Assembly: GCA_030323885.1 (NCBI GenBank)
Contig: CM059186.1
Coordinates: 25,315,849-25,379,848 of the forward strand
Source: Branchipolynoe longqiensis
Taxonomy: Eukaryota > Annelida > Polychaeta > Phyllodocida > Polynoidae
Reading direction: 5' to 3'
DNA length: 64,000 bases
The notes below the pieces were generated by a model that saw only the letters and a program-made list of their open reading frames with translations, was not told the DNA's origin and ran no database searches. The position numbers were made by a program, and so were the translations under genes. Shown piece by piece: positions 9,891-20,889 of the stretch (within the stretch, counting starts at the first letter, position 1; every line of letters begins with the position of its first letter).

Positions 9891-10991
9891 GCCGATAAGC
9901 ACCGCGACCTGCCTTATCTTTGGCCTCCTTAGATTGACTAAATGGGTCGCCGTATCTAAAAACTTCTCTAGTTTCTGTTCTGTCAACGACACAGTCATCT
10001 GTTTAGTGTTTAATATGAAACCTAAACATTTCAGTTCAGTAGTTGGTTCAAAAACCGACTTCTCCTTATGGATATAAAATCCAAGTTTAGTGAACATTTC
10101 ACACTGCATTTGTGCATTCCAAAATTGACTGGGCCATAATAAATGAATCATCAATATATGGAAATGTATATCCTTTTCTCACCATAAGTGAACAAATTGG
10201 TTTCAGTAGTTTGGTGAACAAACGAGGGGCACAAGCCAACCCATCAGGCATACAGGTGAACTCAAAAAGCTGTTCATTTCAAAGAAATCTAGATATTTCC
10301 GGTCTGCTTTGTAAATCGGGATCCTGTAGTATGCATCCCATAGATCAACACTAGCTAGCCAAGATCCTTGTGTAACCAAGTCTCTTGCCGTTTCCAAAGA
10401 AAACATTTTAAAATGTTTATATTCAACCATCTTGTTTAATTTAGTTCAATCTAAAATCATCCGAACATCACCATTAGGTTTCAGGCGGGAACAAATATTT
10501 GAAATAAATTCCCCGGTTGTATGGTTAACTTTTTCAATAATACCCTTGTCACAAAATTGTGCCACTTGGTTAGCCAGTGCCTCTCTTTCAGTGAAATCGA
10601 AACGATAAGGGAAAGGAGTAGACTCATGTACTGGTACTTTAATAAAAAAAGGAATACGCACACCTTGAACAATACTTAAGATATTTAAATCATGAGTAAT
10701 CATTTCCCATTCTTGTAAACAATTTTTAATGTTTCCAGCCTTAAATTTGCTTACAGTTGTTTGTGTTGCTTCCGATGCCACAGGTGGTAGCGCAGCTTTT
10801 GAGGTTTGCGTAGCAACCTGTACTTGTTCCCTGGCCGGGGGAACGGCTTGCAGGGAGTGTACTCCCGCTTGAACGGCCGGTTTCCGTCGTTCCAGCCGAA
10901 TGACTGGCATTGTTCCCGTCCTCTGGGTTGAAACCCGTAGGTCGGACCGGACTGTCCACCTCTGGCGGTGCGACGGTTTCGAAAATCCCAT
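9834..10991 (-). pseudogene. DIRS-A reverse transcriptase
   Basis: Copies the element RNA. One frame carries 10991-10446, 10430-10203 and 10154-9834. The first piece ends GDVRMILD followed by TGA at the highly conserved LDLT position. The second has SVDLWDAYY with the first catalytic Asp. Between about 10265 and 10110 the true reading is in another frame, where TCMPDGLACAPRLF and then YIDD (10158-10147) are found; it then returns to the first frame at CEMFTKLGF. The active-site residues are therefore all present, but two compensating indels and one stop interrupt the protein. Confidence 0.85.
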
Positions 10992-12183
10992 CTGGATTTC
11001 CAGAAACAGGAACTTGCATCCATGGGCTTCTTTTTCGCATCCATATGCTTCCCACGTTTGGTGGCCGTCTCGACCTCTTTAAAGAGGTATTGCAATTGGC
11101 CACCAAACATCTTTGTTTTGTCAAGTGGCTTTCCTTTGATTGGCCTCGGTGGAAGGAAAAGAGTATATTCTTTTCCATCATTGTCAACGATCTTCTTGGA
11201 CCTGGCGACTTCTTTGCCTGCGTCAGTACAGACAGATTTGAACACGTTTTCAAATCTTCTGTATGTGAGGAAATTGCTTGCTGCAGTCAGCATAGCAATC
11301 CCTTTGTCCATAGACCTGGCCAACGATGAGAATTTATTCTCTGTTTGCATGCGATTTGCGATTGGCGCAATCGCTGTCAGGGCCCCTAGGACTGCTTTGT
11401 GTACTGTATTCAGTACACCCTCAAACCTTTTTTTGTCGTCATTGAGATTGACATCACGGTCCATTTCCTTCACCACCGAGTCTGGAATACCCTTAATGCC
11501 AGTGAGCTGCTCCCCTAGCTTAGTAATAACCTCCACAGGTTTAAAGGTATTAAATGGCCTTTGATGGTCTCTCTCATCATAGTCGTTGTCAAGACTTTCT
11601 TGGCTTTCTCCTGCATGTATTTCTTCCTCACCTTTCCACCGATCTGGGCGTACAGACCCGCCCGATGCGTGTCCTAGTCTGACTCAGTTGAGGAAGAGTC
11701 GGAAGATGAATCAGAGGACGAATCCTTCTTTTTCTTCTTCATCTTCTTTTTGCTTTTCTTTGTCTTCTTAACCACTTTCCGTGCTTTGGTAAACTCGTCT
11801 CCCGACGAACTCACCGCTGTCTTACCCTTCTTTTTCTTCCTCTTTGCTACCACAATGGTAGCTTCTGGGACTGAGTCTGTCTCATCTTCAGAGACATCCT
11901 TCCAGTCCGAATCGCCGTACGGCAGGTTTGGCCTCTTCTTACCTCGAGGCTGAGCTTGGAAATGTTGGAGCTTATGTTCCACCATCGCACTTATCCGGGC
12001 TTCCCAGTCCGAAGGTACTACACTTAGCACCTCCGGCTCGCTCTCCCTATCTGGGTCAGACGGTATCAACGCCCCGGGCTGAGGTGACGGCGGTGATGTA
12101 ACCACCGGGGACAAATCTTAATCTTCCGTCGGGCGGCCTTCTGTGGCCACTGGAGCTGCCGTCTTACTCTGCTTCATAGCCAT
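10751..12183 (-). pseudogene. DIRS-A gag-like ORF1
   Basis: Structural protein of the particle. The best start is ATG at 12183-12181 (MAMKQSKTAA), with TAA in frame 21 codons later and MSPVVTSP resuming at 12114. The N-terminal half is Pro/Ser-rich, then very basic (KKTKKSKKK and a poly-Lys run near 11730-11760), then Ser/Asp-rich. A frameshift near 11680 leads to the frame 11536-10751 (EVITKLGEQLTG onward), which is helical and then Arg/Gly-rich. Its end overlaps the RT frame by about 240 bases in a different register, a common gag-pol arrangement. No CCHC knuckle is seen. Confidence 0.7.
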
Positions 12184-13110
12184 CGGAAATCTGTAACAAT
12201 CAAAAGAAAGTTACTATAAACCGGAAATTCGACTAAATGTCAAAACAGGTTATTCAAACCAACAACTGTGCATCTAGCCGTGTTAAGGAACGTATTTAAA
12301 CCGTCTCAACACAGGCGTAACTGAAGCTAATATGTAATGTCGGAGGTTACCGGTATAGCAACCGAAACCAATGAGGGGTAGGGACCAGTGTACTGGTGCC
12401 TCCCACACTCTCTTTTCCGTACACATCTCCCTCCTGCGGCTACCATGCCAGCAAGTTGGAGAAAATGCTATAAAACTCGGAGGTACGCCCAAAAAATGTG
12501 TGGGGAATCCATAAAAGAAACCCAGGATAATTTCCAACATGAATCCATAAAAGAAACCGAGGAAAAATTCAAACGTGATGTGGCTCCAGCCACATCGCTC
12601 TCCGTTTGGCAACGGGCGGCTCGTAGAACAAAGGAAAAAAGTATTTCACTTTGTTCTATAGATGTTCTGATCCAAAACACCCATAAAAGTGAACAAGCAC
12701 ATCACAAAGTTCTAAAACTTTTGTGAAGAGATGCTAAACGGCATCAACAACCAACTGTCTCACAATGATATCAATACTTACAGTTAGTTTGTTGTCATAG
12801 ATCAAAAATCGCTGGAGCAACTCAACGAACGTCCTCCCGTCATCACGGTCACTCAACACCACCAAGTGGAAAAGTTCAGTACTAGTATACACCACCCTGT
12901 GGCACAAATTAGAACTATTCCCAGTTTGTTTGTTTTCCCGAGGAGGTATAACTCGCCCCTTTAATAGTATAATACGCCACGATACACACACATACAGAGT
13001 AAGTAGTATCTCAACTGTCACTCTCACTGCTGATTGGTTTATTTTGGGAAGGCGCTTGTAACAACACGGAGGGAAACACTTGACGAGACAAACTGGCCGA
13101 GATTTGATTT
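12184..13110. other. 5' flank of DIRS-A and unassigned sequence
   Basis: Just before the gag ATG, the minus strand reads a pyrimidine run and TTACAG, which would make a good 3' splice site. A 17-base unit ATCCATAAAAGAAACC is repeated at about 12518 and 12543. The left part is probably the element's 5' noncoding region. I see nothing else. Confidence 0.4.
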
Positions 13111-13114
13111 CAGT

Positions 13115-14330
13115 CGTTAGGTGGTGGGTGGGTGGTGGTGGGTGATGGATGGGTGTTGTGCGTTGTGTGGGTGGTGGATGACAGTGGGTGGTGGGTGTTG
13201 TGCGTTGTGTGGGTGGTGGATGATAGTGGGTGGTGGGTGATGGGGGGTGTGCATTGTGTGGGTGGCGTGCGTTGGGTGTGTGGTGGATGATAGTGGGTGG
13301 TGGGTGATGAGTGTTGGGTGGTGGGTGATAGTGGGTAGTGGATGATGGATGGGTGGCGTGTGTTGTGTGTGTGGTGGATGATAGTGGGTGGTGGGTGATG
13401 GGTGGTGTGTGTTGTGTGGGTGGTGGATGATAGTGGGTGGTGGGTGATGGGTGGTGTGCGTTGTGTGTGTGGTGGATGATAGTGGGTGGTGGGTGATGAG
13501 GTTGGGTGGTGGGTGATAGTGGGTAGTGGATGATGGATGGGTGGCGTGCGTTTTGTGGGTGGTGGATGATAGTGGGTAGTGGGTGATGGGTGATGGGTGG
13601 GTGGTGGATGATAGTGGGTGATGGGTGGTGTGCGTTGTGTGGGTGGTGGATGATAGTGGGTGGTGGGTGATGGGTGGTGTGCGTTGTGTGGGTGGTGGAT
13701 GATAGTGGGTGGTGGGTGATGAGTGTTGGGTCGTGGACCATAGTCATATGATGGATGGGTGGCATGCGTTGTGTGGGTGGTCGATGATAGTGGGTGGTGG
13801 GCGGTGTGTGTTGTGTGGGTGGTGGATGATAGTGGGTGGTGGGGGATGGGTGGTGTGCATTGTGTGGGTGGTGGATGATAGTGGGTGGCAGGTGATGAGT
13901 GTTGGGTGGTGGGTGATAGTAGGTAGTGGATGATGGGTAGGTGGTGGATAATAGTGTGTGGTGGGCCATGGGTGGTAGTCGGTGATAGTGGGTGATGGGT
14001 GTGTGGTGATAGTGGTTGGTAGTGGTTGGTAGTGGGAGATAGGTATTGGTAGTGGGTGATAGTGATTGGTAGTGGGTGATAGGTGGTGGGTGGGTGATGA
14101 TTGGTGGGTGATGATTGGTGGGTGATAGTGGGTGGGTGATAGTGGGTGGTGGATGGGTGGTAGTGGGTGGTGGAAGGTGGGTGGTGATAGGTGATGGGTG
14201 ATGTGTGGTGGATGGTGGGTGTGTGATAGTGGGTGGTGGGTGATGGATGGTGGATGGTAGCAGGTGATGGGTGGTGGGTGGAGGGTGGTGGATGGTGGGT
14301 GGGTGGTAGTGGGTGCCCTGACACTTAACT
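13115..14330. repeat. GT-rich minisatellite (GGGTGGTGGATGATAGT type)
   Basis: About 1.2 kb of imperfect tandem units built from GTGGGTGGTGGATGATAG and GGTGTGCGTTGTGTGGGTGG, with longer-range repeats of roughly 50-200 bp. Almost all G and T on the plus strand. Long His/Pro/Thr-rich frames on the minus strand (up to 563 codons, 12734-14425) are a by-product of the lack of stops in C/A-rich repeats. Confidence 0.9.
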
Positions 14331-14686
14331 GTGGAGCCCCGTGTTGGTGGTAGGCACACATGAGTCGCAGTAACAGGAATGGGTTGGCCTGTAAGTGATG
14401 GAAGGCCCTTCTGGGAAAGCCTCACACGCGTCCCTTACTGTTTGATCATTGATCCTCGTAGGGAAGCTTACTTCTACTTAAAGGGAACCATGATAAAACG
14501 CTCATCACTGAACATCATTCGGCCATGGCTTAGACACGTCTCATCTGCCTCAGTAAAGAGATTCTCTGTTGAAAGGGACGTTAAATTTTTTTTTTTACAT
14601 TTTTTCCTTTTTTCTATTTAAAAAAAAAACTTAATTGAGAAATAGAAATTTCAATCACAGACAATTGCACTTCCTCATTCCATCTA
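14331..14686. other. Unassigned
   Basis: Ordinary sequence with a T run and an A run near 14587-14630. No frame that I can support. Confidence 0.4.
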
Positions 14687-15007
14687 CCAGGCGCGGTGGC
14701 TGAATCGGTAGCGCGCGGTCCTCGCGTACGGGAGATCTGGGAGTTCAGTTCCCAGTCGAGTCAAACCAATGGCTTAACATTTGTCACTTCCTAGCCTGGA
14801 GCGCGGCATTAATAGGATTGGGCAAGGACTGGTTAGCTCAGTCTAAGGATAACGTGACTGAGTGGGATATCGGGTCATGGGTTGCTGGCAGCCTAATTTC
14901 CCAATGGGGCAGCATTATAAAATCGCCATGAGTGCGCACTGTCAAAAGTCGGTACCGGTCCTGATATGACCTTAGATGTTGACAGGATGTAAAACACCAA
15001 CAAATAA
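14687..15007 (+). mobile_element. SINE family S, head type b
   Basis: Head CCAGGCGCGGTGGCTGAATC with TCGGTAGCGC and B-box-like GAGTTCAGTTCCC, followed by the usual body and 3' domain with AAAACACCAACAAATAAC tail. This is the clearest type b head in the window. Confidence 0.85.
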
Positions 15008-15269
15008 CAAATCCTCATTCCATTGCTCCCAGCCTAATCCTAGTAATGCGAAACACCAATCTTACTTTGCCATGTGGACTACTAACCGATTATAAACTCT
15101 GATGTTGGGGATGGGAGGGAGGGTGGGAGTTGTAGAAATCCCTACAGCTCTGTTAGCTTTTTGAGAAAATTAATCTCCACAGTGAAGAGATGACCACTGT
15201 GATCAAGTACCATACTGCGTCTACAGGTAAATACTTACCCACTACTGATTTGGTCAGCTGTAAGCCTGT
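15008..15269. other. Unassigned
   Basis: No recognisable feature between two repeats. Confidence 0.4.
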
Positions 15270-15317
15270 ATCAGGATCTAGTATTAGGTGGCCACCCATC
15301 CAAGAACTGGAGAGCCT
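15270..15317 (-). pseudogene. 5S rRNA-derived 3' fragment
   Basis: On the minus strand it reads GTTCTTGGATGGGTGGCCACC, close to the box C region of 5S rRNA (TACTTGGATGGGTGACCGCC). It is cut on its right by the SINE at 15318. Confidence 0.5.
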
Positions 15318-15656
15318 GTGTTTGTTTGTTGGAGTTTTACATCCTGGCAACATCTAAGGTCATAACAGGATGGGTACCGACTTGTGACAGTGCACACTCA
15401 TGACGACACTTTATAGTTCTGCCCCGCTAGGAGACTGGGAGACTAGGCCCCTGGCACCATGACCCGATTTCCCACTCAGTTACATTATCCTGATACTAAG
15501 CTAACCAGTGCTTGCCCTATCCTAGTAATGCCAAGCGCCAGGCTAGGTAGCGATGAGTATCAATTTTGTAAGTCATTGGTTTGATTCGACCAGGAATCGA
15601 ACTTCCGACCTTCACACGGGAAGTCTGCACTCTGCCGATTCGGCCACCACGTCCAG
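15318..15656 (-). mobile_element. SINE family S, head type b
   Basis: Tail TTGTTTGTTGGAGTTTTACA on the left; head with GAATCGAACTTCC and TGCCGATTCGGCCACCACG on the right. Confidence 0.85.
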
Positions 15657-16556
15657 AAACTGTAGAGTCTCAATATTGCTTTTAAACTCACTGGTATATT
15701 GGATGTATATCCTCTACTTTATAGCCATTGTTAACGGACCATAGGTAAGGTGCGGAAAACAGGGAAAAGCACTGTCTCCAGGGACTAATTCCTGACGATA
15801 AGAGTTGGTAATACTGATCAAGCCATTGCCATTCCATTATTAACAAGAGGACGAGCAAGAGAAGGGTGCATTGCCAGTTGGCTTCTACTGTCAGTAAATA
15901 TTGCATGCACTCCTCGATCGTCAATTTTTAAACAGTGTGTAAAATAGTCTGACTTTTTAGGTCTGGTTCATAAATAATAGTTTAAATCAATTCTAAAATA
16001 TCTACTTTTCACGAAACTCATATGTGAAGCATTAAGAAAACTGTTTTAATCATATTTAAATCATCCAGTTATTTCTATAGTCATTATAATAATATTCCAA
16101 TTATATAGTTAGCCCTATAAAACCGCTCTAATAATATCTAATTCATGTTGGTAAATGCATATGCATAATATTCAAACCAAGTTGTGAAACCATGGTAGAT
16201 TATGTATATTAAGTGAAGTGACAATTAATATCAGATTGTTCTAAGGTTCTACTTCAAATATAACCACTGGAGATAAGAACTCTTGAAAATTATTACTGTA
16301 TTTGTATATTTACATGTATTACTGAATTGAAGTCTGTTGGTATTATATATTGTATAAAGGGAGGTAAATGCTGAAACTAAGGACAGCATATACAGTTGCT
16401 GCAGACTGGTTTCTTCACCCAGACAAATGGTCTGTGAAGAATGCCACATAATGGGTACAATAATTAAGTTAAGAAACTGAGTTCTGTGTGCGTGTTATGG
16501 CATGATTTACAAATGCCAGTATGTGAAGGAGTGTTAGCACACAGGTGACAATACAT
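15657..16556. other. Unassigned AT-rich sequence
   Basis: About 900 bp with no frame above background, no tRNA-like block and no repeat shared with other parts of the window. Confidence 0.45.
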
Positions 16557-16559
16557 GGG

Positions 16560-16636
16560 GGATGCGTGTGTGTGTGAGTGTTTGCGGGATCTGCCAAATC
16601 CAGGTGTCAGGCTGGAGGTGGGAGGTGGTGTGTGTG

Positions 16637-16690
<54 letters not shown>

Positions 16691-16757
16691 CGTGTGTGCG
16701 TGCGTGCGTGTGTGCGTGCGTGCGTGTGTGCGTGCGTGCGTGCGTGCGTGCGTGTGT
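16560..16757. repeat. (GT)n and (GTGC)n microsatellite
   Basis: Alternating GT from 16628, changing to GTGC/GTGTGC units by 16685. Purine-pyrimidine alternation is nearly perfect. Frames of CVCV and HTHT across it are not genes. Confidence 0.9.
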
Positions 16758-16987
16758 GAGAGCCCTCCCTGTCCCAGCTGGTCGCAGTTTGCTGAACTAA
16801 AAGATGATGCAATATGTAATTCTCAAAGTAAGGCATGTAGAAACTCCTACTATTTTGGAGTTGTCCCAATCTAAGGGACCGTACTACCTGATATGGGTGT
16901 TATGTAAAGATAAATAGGGTTGATACTCCCATGTAAGTGTGATTGGTGAACTTGATAGAAAAATATGTATCTGACTTGGGGTGGGGG

Positions 16988-17047
16988 GTTGGCCCCCCCC
17001 CCCACCCCCTTACCCAGCAACTTGGGTAAGGGGGTGGGGGGCCAACC
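16988..17047. repeat. GC-rich hairpin
   Basis: GGTTGGCCCCCCC... at 16988 pairs with ...GGGGGGCCAACC ending at 17047; arms of about 24 bases around a loop of about 12 (CCCAGCAACTTG), with small length differences in the C and G runs. Confidence 0.7.
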
Positions 17048-17050
17048 CAC

Positions 17051-17756
17051 TCCTACCCTGCCTCCCCCCACCAGTGACTGGAGGAGTTCAGCCAATGAAA
17101 TGCCATGTTACTGTCTCTGACTGAGGAGACTCCCAGCAACTGTGTAGCTGTATTTTGCATGTGTTCCATCTGAATAAAAGAGCTGGGCAGGGGGCGTGGC
17201 AGGCAGATGAACTGGAGACAGCACAGCAGGAGGAGCCAGCCACCCCTCCCTACTAGACTTTACCACACTTAATTTCTGTTGGGTTACTATTTCTTGGAGC
17301 AGATATAGTAAGCGGATATAGTAAGCATATAGTAAGCAGATATAGTAAGTGGATCATCGCTTGAGTAATATCATCCATTAGTGCTTTCCAGCCTCCACAC
17401 ACAGAAGTTAGGGTTCTATTTCCTATAAAGATTCTAGCGTGTAAAATACGGCTAGTTAACAAGTGGTTCTGAGTAAGATGGAGCCAAGGCTAAAATCAAT
17501 CAACATAACCCCAAATGGGTATGCAAACACGGTTTCCCGAAACCTGAAGGTAACAGAGGCATCCATTGGTAAAATCAATAGGAAACAGAGAGTTCTTAAT
17601 AGCTACTTAAATAATAAATTCCCATCCAAAAGTCGTCCAAAGTTGAATTTGTCCACTTTTGTAGACAGAATATTCAATTTGAGATACAACAAATAGTTAA
17701 TTGATTACTCACACCATGTGCCCACGGGTCTGAAGCCTAGATTAGGTTAGTGGGTT
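17051..17756. other. Unassigned; short ATATAGTAAGC repeat
   Basis: Contains a small array of AGATATAGTAAGC-like units at 17298-17350. A 77-codon plus-strand frame (17463-17696) is Lys/Asn-rich and unrecognised. Otherwise nothing. Confidence 0.35.
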
Positions 17757-18050
17757 GGTTGTTGGAGTTTCACGTCCTGGCAATATCTAAGGTCATATCA
17801 AGCTGGGTACCGACTTATGACAGTGCGCACTCATGGCAACTTTATAGTGCTGGGAAATCAGGCCACTAGCACCATGACCTGATATCACACTCAGTCACAT
17901 TATCCTGACCCTGAGCTGACCAGTCCTTGCCCAATCCTATTTATGCCAAGCGCCAGGATAGGAAGCAACAAGTATGAGTCATTGGTTTGACTCGACTGCG
18001 AACCGAAATCCCAATCTCCCGCACGCGAGGCCCGCACCGCGCCTGGTGTG
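17757..18050 (-). mobile_element. SINE family S
   Basis: Complete 3' domain and body; the head (CCCAATCTCCCGCACGCGAGG then CCGCACCGCGCCTGG) is type b. A stretch of the body around 17849 is deleted relative to other copies. Confidence 0.8.
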
Positions 18051-19006
18051 ACCAGGGAGTGTGGCCAGAAGTGAGGGAGGGAGCCCGGAGAGGCTTGAGG
18101 TATGATTGGATGGCCAATGGACAAGGAACGATGGTATAGATGATTGGCAGGATCTACAGAGGGGAGGGGTAATTGTTTCCTGACTCTCCACGCACCAGCA
18201 ATGAACACTAATGAGCGTATCCTGATCATCTACCACAACCTTGTAAGGGTTAACGTAATACATGGTTGTCAACCAAATGTAGCTATGTCTATCTATACCT
18301 ACAATTTGAGACGGTACCCCCGTACTAATACTTTGACGCTAGTTGTTTTTGTTATCGTATTTTGTGGGGGGTTTTATTTAGCAAATGTTATTTAGCAAAT
18401 TACCAGATCACTATTTAAAAGCCATCTTTCTCTGATTTTACGATTTTATATGGTTAACATTTAAATTCCCATAATCGTGCTCACGATTAATCATAATAAT
18501 TGTGTTAAAAAAATAAGCAAAATTTATGCACCATAATATAATCATGGCTTTTTGAGCGTTTAACTATATAGTTTAGTAGCATTTAATGAAAACATGATTG
18601 GAGTTGTTTGTTGTTGGGGTTTTACGTCCTGGCAACATCTAAGGTAAAAGAAATAGTATGCTAATATATCGGGGGACAAACGATTTTTCTCGAGATATAC
18701 TACCCACACACTGTTAAACTTTCACTCTTTTTTTTATAAACACGATACAATGCACAAAAGTTATATTTTTATGCAACTTTCAGCCTACCTATCAGATGTT
18801 TGAAAGATGATAATTAAATACACACTTTGTGTTCACAAAATACAATGCTGTACCTTGCTGAGGTAAAAAATTTTATTTAAAATACCATTTGGCGGGTTGG
18901 AATATTGGGCTATTAGACCATTGTGCTATTATAGAGTTATTAATTGAGAATAAATATTATTGGGAATAAACAGATCAAATCATTTCATTCATCAAGCCTT
19001 TTAAGT
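18051..19006. other. Unassigned, with one short SINE fragment
   Basis: AT-rich sequence. Positions 18604-18643 hold the inverted last 40 bases of SINE family S (GTTTTACGTCCTGGCAACAT). Nothing else recognised. Confidence 0.45.
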
Positions 19007-19361
19007 GACAACCATATGGGATGGCCAAATGAGTTGAGCGTCCGTCTCCTGTTTTGGGAGATCGGGGGATCCGAACCCATGGGTATGTGGGTTCGAACCC
19101 CAGATCGAGTCAAACCAATGACTTACTAAATTGATAATTATCACTTCCTAGTCAAGCGCTCTGCATTATTAGGATAGGGCAAGGACTGGTTGGCTCAGTA
19201 TCAAGATAATGTGACTGAGTGGGATATGAGGTCATTATGCTATCGGCCTGGTCTCCCAATGGGACAGCACTATAAAGGTGCCATGAGTGTACACTGTCAC
19301 AAGTCAGTTCCCGTCCTGATATGACCATAGATATTGCTAGGACATAAAACAACAACAAACA
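19007..19361 (+). mobile_element. SINE family S, head type a
   Basis: Near full length, with a duplicated head block (GAACCCATGGGTATGTGGGTTCGAACCCC) and an ACAACAACAAAC tail. Confidence 0.85.
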
Positions 19362-19679
19362 AGGTGATAACCCATACACGTGGCAGGTTTCTACGGTGAT
19401 GTGGCAGGTTGCTACGGTGATATTTGGGGCTCCTAAATTTACATTAATATCCATGAAGGACTATAATCAATGGAAAATGAATTTGTGGAAAAGTAGGAGG
19501 GGGGGATCCAACAAAAATCTAATAAATTGCTAATCCCCAGCTGCTGTCACCTGGACAGAAATTCACTGCGAAACTGATGCATTCCATTCCGAAAAGAGTC
19601 CACATCTTAAATCCAGCATCTCATTCCAAACCTAGATTGATGGACCCTAACCCCTCACCCCCATGCACCCTCCACCCGA

Positions 19680-19945
19680 CGGTGATATTGAGGTGGTTGT
19701 ATTTAGAGCGCGCATGCGCCTTTTACCATTGCAATTATGTTGCGGGTGTCAACACGACACAGAAGAAGCTACGCCAATGCCCGCTCATCTATCACTGTCA
19801 CCGCCGCTGTCACTGTCACACAGCAGCGCGCGCATTGCCCGCGTGTCTGTCAATGGGGCACTTCCAGCTGTCACCGCCGCTTCTAAGACCTGCACCGGTT
19901 CCCAGCTCATCTAGCGGTGACAGTTCTCACCCTGGCAGCCATTTT
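19680..19945. promoter_or_regulatory. CpG-rich stretch with NRF-1-like and YY1-like sites
   Basis: Much richer in CpG than its surroundings. It holds GCGCGCATGCGCC (19710-19722, NRF-1-like) and GCAGCCATTTTGC (about 19935-19947, YY1-like on the minus strand), and several CACCGCCGC blocks. Vertebrate promoters of housekeeping genes often combine these sites; whether this is a promoter here is inference, and no coding exon was found next to it. Confidence 0.25.
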
Positions 19946-20292
19946 GCACTTGATGGATTGGTTGGTTGGTTGTTGGGAGTTTTACGTCCTGGCAACATCT
20001 AAGGTCATATCAGGACGGGTACCAACTTATGACAGTGCGCACTCATGATGACTTTATAGTGCTGCCCCACTGGGAGACCAGGTCACCAGCAGCATGACCT
20101 AATAATATCCCACTCAGTCACATTATCCTGACACCGAGCCAACCAATCCTTGCCCTATCCTATTAATGCCGAGCGCCTGGCTAGGAAGCGACAAGTATAC
20201 ATTTTTTAAGTCATTGGTTAGACTCGACCAGGGTTCGAACCTCGAACCCATGGGTTCGAATCCCACGATCTACCAAAACGGCACTTGATGGA
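19946..20292 (-). mobile_element. SINE family S with 12-bp target-site duplication
   Basis: The SINE body is 19958-20280, head type a with the palindromic GAACCCATGGGTTC. It is flanked by GCACTTGATGGA at 19946-19957 and again at 20281-20292, an exact 12-bp target duplication. This is the best-defined insertion of the family here and gives its true ends. Confidence 0.9.
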
Positions 20293-20582
20293 TGCTCGGC
20301 CTCATCAGTAGGTAGTAGTGTCCATTGACCTGTCAGTTATGACAAGCAGGCAGCTTCCAAGCGACACAATCAGCACTCTACACTGCCAGCTTCCCGAAGC
20401 TGACTCAACTAAGCCGCTATCAACCGCTCTTCGATCACCGCCAGGGGTGACAGCCACTCACTGGTGACGCTTGACATAATAGAGACGACCAAGTTAATAA
20501 TATTAGTGCACCCATGACGCCTTAAGATATATATGGTCTATGTAAAACAACACTTTTTTTTTTAATGGTGGGGGGGGTTGGT
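20293..20582. other. Unassigned
   Basis: Continuation of the sequence left of the SINE at 19946; no exon or repeat recognised. Confidence 0.4.
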
Positions 20583-20642
20583 ATTTGTGTGTGTGTGTGT
20601 GTGTGCGTGCGTGCGTGCGTGTGTGTGTGTGTGTGTGTGTGA
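20583..20642. repeat. (GT)n / (GTGC)n microsatellite
   Basis: GT repeats with an inner CGTGCGTGCGTGCG block. Confidence 0.9.
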
Positions 20643-20889
20643 GGGTCCGAACACATGTGAAGATATGGAATTAAAGGCTATTTCAAGACCGTTCAAGGCT
20701 GTTTTTGATAGGAATCCAAGATAATTTTCATTGGGATTTCAGGGGGAAAACAACAATGGCAAATAGTGATGTTGGGCTAATTTAGATCAGTGGGAACAAT
20801 TTAAAGGCATTCAGGGCTTTTCAAGGCCTTGAAATGGGGCAAATGAAGTTCAAGACTTTTCAACACTTTCCAGGCCCCAAACGGACCCC
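20643..20889. mobile_element. Dispersed repeat M4 with GGTCCG ends, copy 1
   Basis: Runs from GGGTCCGAACACATGTGAAG to AACGGACCCC. The interior blocks (AAGATATGGA, GATAGGAATCCAAGA, TTAGATCAGTGGGAACA) recur at 56296-56570 and 59070-59178. No coding frame. Confidence 0.7.

Larger units (their letters stand above)
7933..12183 (-). mobile_element. DIRS-A: DIRS1-like tyrosine-recombinase retrotransposon
   Basis: The order on the minus strand is gag, RT, RNase H, MT-like domain, YR, which is the DIRS1 group layout. It has no integrase of the DDE type and no protease signature. The coordinates cover the coding part only. I could not find convincing inverted terminal repeats or an internal complementary region, so the outer limits (perhaps about 7.7 to 12.7 kb) are open. 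Several stops and frameshifts make it a dead copy. No SINE or MITE has inserted inside. Confidence 0.85.

Noticed and set aside
11253..11564. Overlapping frames on both strands at 10.7-11.6 kb
   Set aside because: Shadow frames of the DIRS-A gag.
12734..14425. 563- and 404-codon minus-strand frames rich in His, Pro and Thr
   Set aside because: They run through the GT-rich minisatellite; open in several frames because the repeat lacks stop codons.
16555..16874. Val/Cys- and His/Thr-repeat frames
   Set aside because: Translations of a GT/GTGC microsatellite.
17463..17696. 77-codon Lys/Asn-rich frame
   Set aside because: No motif, no upstream context, length within chance for AT-rich DNA.
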